The notes under the pieces were generated by a model. The model was given only the letters and a program-made list of their open reading frames with translations, did not search any database and was not told where the DNA came from. A stretch of 15,338 nucleotides of DNA from Spirochaetales bacterium (GTDB lineage Bacteria; Spirochaetota; Spirochaetia; SZUA-6; DRHE01). The DNA lies in the NCBI GenBank assembly GCA_016935715.1, contig JAFGQJ010000128.1, forward strand, positions 1 to 15,338, written 5' to 3'. Numbering within the stretch: the first letter of the stretch is position 1; every line of letters begins with the position of its first letter. This document shows positions 14,009 to 15,338 of this stretch, in pieces. Made by a program: the position numbers and the translations under genes.

Positions 14009-14763
14009 AAAAGCTTCTCTTGCAGAAGAAGGCTGTTATAGTCGGCGGTGCAGGTAGGATTGGAAGCGCTATCACCCGGGCCTTCCTTCTCCATGGCGCG
14101 CAGGTTCTCCTGGTCGATCGGGATGAAGAGTCGCTTCGCAGGATCAGCGAGGATTTGCCGGCGGGAGAGCGGGCGCGCTGTCATCCCTGCCGCCTCGAGA
14201 TGGATCATGAGAACAGCGTGGATGAGCTGGCCCGGGTGGTCGAAGAGAAGCTGGTTTGGACGGACATTCTGGTCAACTGTCTGGGTTATATTTATCGGGC
14301 TCCTTTCACTATCCATTCGATGGCGGAGCTGAACAAACTGATGAAGCTAAATTTCTCCATTAATTTCGCAGTTTGCCAGAAAATCGCCTCGATGATGGTG
14401 GAGAGGGGCTCAGGCAAAATCATCAACTTGGCATCGGTTGGGGGTTTCCGGCCCGAAAAAGAGCATTCAGGATACTGTGCTGCCAAAGCGGCACTGATTG
14501 CTCTGTCCAAGGTCATGGCTCTCGAGCTGTCTCCTAAAAATATCCAGGTCAATATAGTGGCCCCGGGGCCGACCGAAACCGTACCCTTTAGTTCTCCCTA
14601 CTACACGGAGCACCCTGAAGCTCTACAGGCGATCGAAACTGTGACCGGAAGGATCGGGCACCCAGAGGACCATACCGGATTGCTAGTTTTCCTGGCCTCC
14701 GATCAATCCGACTGGATTACCGGCCAGGTAATCGCCTCCGATGGAGGTTGGGCTCTGGTTTGA
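14005..14763 (+). CDS. Short-chain dehydrogenase/reductase (SDR)
   Basis: The 252-residue protein is a classical SDR in length and motifs. The dinucleotide-binding turn GGAGRIG occupies residues 14-20. Asp38 at the end of the second strand (LLVDRD) favours NAD(H) over NADP(H). The catalytic triad is Ser144 (LASVGG), Tyr157 and Lys161 (YCAAKAAL), with Asn in the KLNFSIN helix as the fourth member. The C-terminal VNIVAPGPTETV and ITGQVIASDGGWALV are typical. The usual NNAG turn reads NCLG, a mild deviation. It starts in ATGA overlap with the phosphorylase stop, so translation is coupled. It presumably oxidises or reduces a hydroxyl or keto group on the imported compound or a breakdown product; the exact substrate cannot be named. 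Confidence 0.92.
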   Translation: MKKLLLQKKAVIVGGAGRIGSAITRAFLLHGAQVLLVDRDEESLRRISEDLPAGERARCHPCRLEMDHENSVDELARVVEEKLVWTDILVNCLGYIYRAPFTIHSMAELNKLMKLNFSINFAVCQKIASMMVERGSGKIINLASVGGFRPEKEHSGYCAAKAALIALSKVMALELSPKNIQVNIVAPGPTETVPFSSPYYTEHPEALQAIETVTGRIGHPEDHTGLLVFLASDQSDWITGQVIASDGGWALV

Positions 14764-14774
14764 AAGAGGGATCG

Positions 14775-15338
14775 CTACACGTAGCGTTTGCGGATGGCCT
14801 GGATCGTTTCGTAGTTCTTCAGAAACAGATCGACCAGTTCGGGGTCGAACTGTTTGCCGGACTGGTAGCGGACGTAGCGCAGAGCCTGGGCTTCCTTCCA
14901 GCTGTCCTTGTATGACCGTTTGGACATCAGGGCGTCGTACACATCGGCCAGTGCCACGATCCTCGCCATCAAGGGAATTTCCCGTCCCCGTTTGCCGGGG
15001 CCGAAGCGAATTTCCCTGGCGAAGATGTTGTCGATCTTTCCCGGGTAGCCTTTGCCGTCCCAGCGTTCGTGGTGGTTGAGAGCCACTTCAGCTGCCATGC
15101 GGTCCCAAGGGGAGTTGACGAATTTGAACAGGCGGGCTCCGCAGACAGTGTGGGATTTCATCTGGGTGATCTCGTCCTTGACCAGCCCTCCCGGTTTTTT
15201 GAGAATCTCGTCGCTCAGTGCCACCTTGCCCACATCGTGGAGGATCGCCGCGTTGTGCAGGACTCCCACCGTTTGTTTGACTTTTTCCTCTTCGACCCCG
15301 TGACGGGAAGCCCAGGCCTTGTACAGCTCGATCGAATA
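14775..15338 (-). CDS. HD-GYP domain protein, C-terminal part (5' end outside window)
   Basis: The frame is open to the right edge, so the N-terminus and any sensory or receiver domain are missing. The 188 visible residues form most of an HD-GYP domain: the metal-binding HDVGK, then the diagnostic HHERWDGKGYPG, and MARIVALADVYDALMSKRSYKD. HD-GYP proteins hydrolyse the second messenger cyclic-di-GMP and so affect motility and biofilm formation. The hydrolytic motif residues visible here are intact, so the enzyme is probably active. A GTG at 15269 is only an internal codon, because the family homology (LYKAWASRHGVEEEKV) continues upstream of it. The gene is convergent with the dehydrogenase (11-base gap) and seems unrelated to the importer operon. 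Confidence 0.9.
   Translation of the reverse strand, partial: YSIELYKAWASRHGVEEEKVKQTVGVLHNAAILHDVGKVALSDEILKKPGGLVKDEITQMKSHTVCGARLFKFVNSPWDRMAAEVALNHHERWDGKGYPGKIDNIFAREIRFGPGKRGREIPLMARIVALADVYDALMSKRSYKDSWKEAQALRYVRYQSGKQFDPELVDLFLKNYETIQAIRKRYV

Noticed and set aside
14774..14785. GCTAC-AC-GTAGC inverted repeat at the SDR/HD-GYP junction as a terminator
   Set aside because: The loop of two bases is too small for a stable hairpin, no T-run follows, and most of it is coding for the HD-GYP protein.

Overview
The window is a GC-rich (about 60% by eye) bacterial segment. Twelve intact genes lie between two genes cut by the window edges. Both ABC substrate-binding proteins have cleavable signal peptides rather than convincing lipoprotein signals, which suggests a two-membrane (diderm) cell. 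The mature N-terminus of the first, the AfsR/MalT-like TPR regulator, the long TspO form and the CUT1 importer without its own ATPase would fit a free-living spirochaete-like organism. No marker gene proves this, so the taxonomic guess is weak.

Layout. (1) 1-1124 is the C-terminal part of an ATPase/TPR-type transcriptional regulator. (2) 1192-3836 holds a PAP2-family membrane phosphatase, apparently read from a leaderless promoter, followed closely by a cytoplasmic DMSO-reductase-family molybdoenzyme with no electron-transfer subunit beside it. (3) 3888-4670 on the minus strand is a long TspO/MBR-family membrane protein. (4) 4671-5032 is a divergent control region. It carries a TspO promoter, a promoter for the rightward operon and a clear cobalamin riboswitch. 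(5) 5033-8346 is a B12-type ABC importer operon (binding protein, permease, ATPase). The ATPase carries an extra C-terminal Rossmann-like domain. (6) 8360-9250 on the minus strand is an EamA/DMT-family transporter.

(7) 9251-14763 is the least familiar part. A GntR/HutC-type regulator with a perfect palindrome at its promoter is followed by a CUT1-type sugar ABC importer (binding protein and two permeases, no ATPase), a uridine-phosphorylase-family enzyme and a short-chain dehydrogenase. Spacing is tight, with a 4-base overlap at the last junction. A strong hairpin lies between the binding protein and the permeases. The simplest reading is a regulated uptake and catabolism system for a nucleoside or nucleoside-like glycoside: import, phosphorolysis of the N-glycosidic bond, then oxidation or reduction of a product. 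The phosphorylase keeps the phosphate and ribose residues of the family but lacks the two residues that recognise uracil, so the substrate is open. (8) 14775 to the right edge, minus strand, is the C-terminal part of an HD-GYP domain protein, a probable cyclic-di-GMP phosphodiesterase.

No rRNA, tRNA, CRISPR array, insertion sequence or phage gene was seen.
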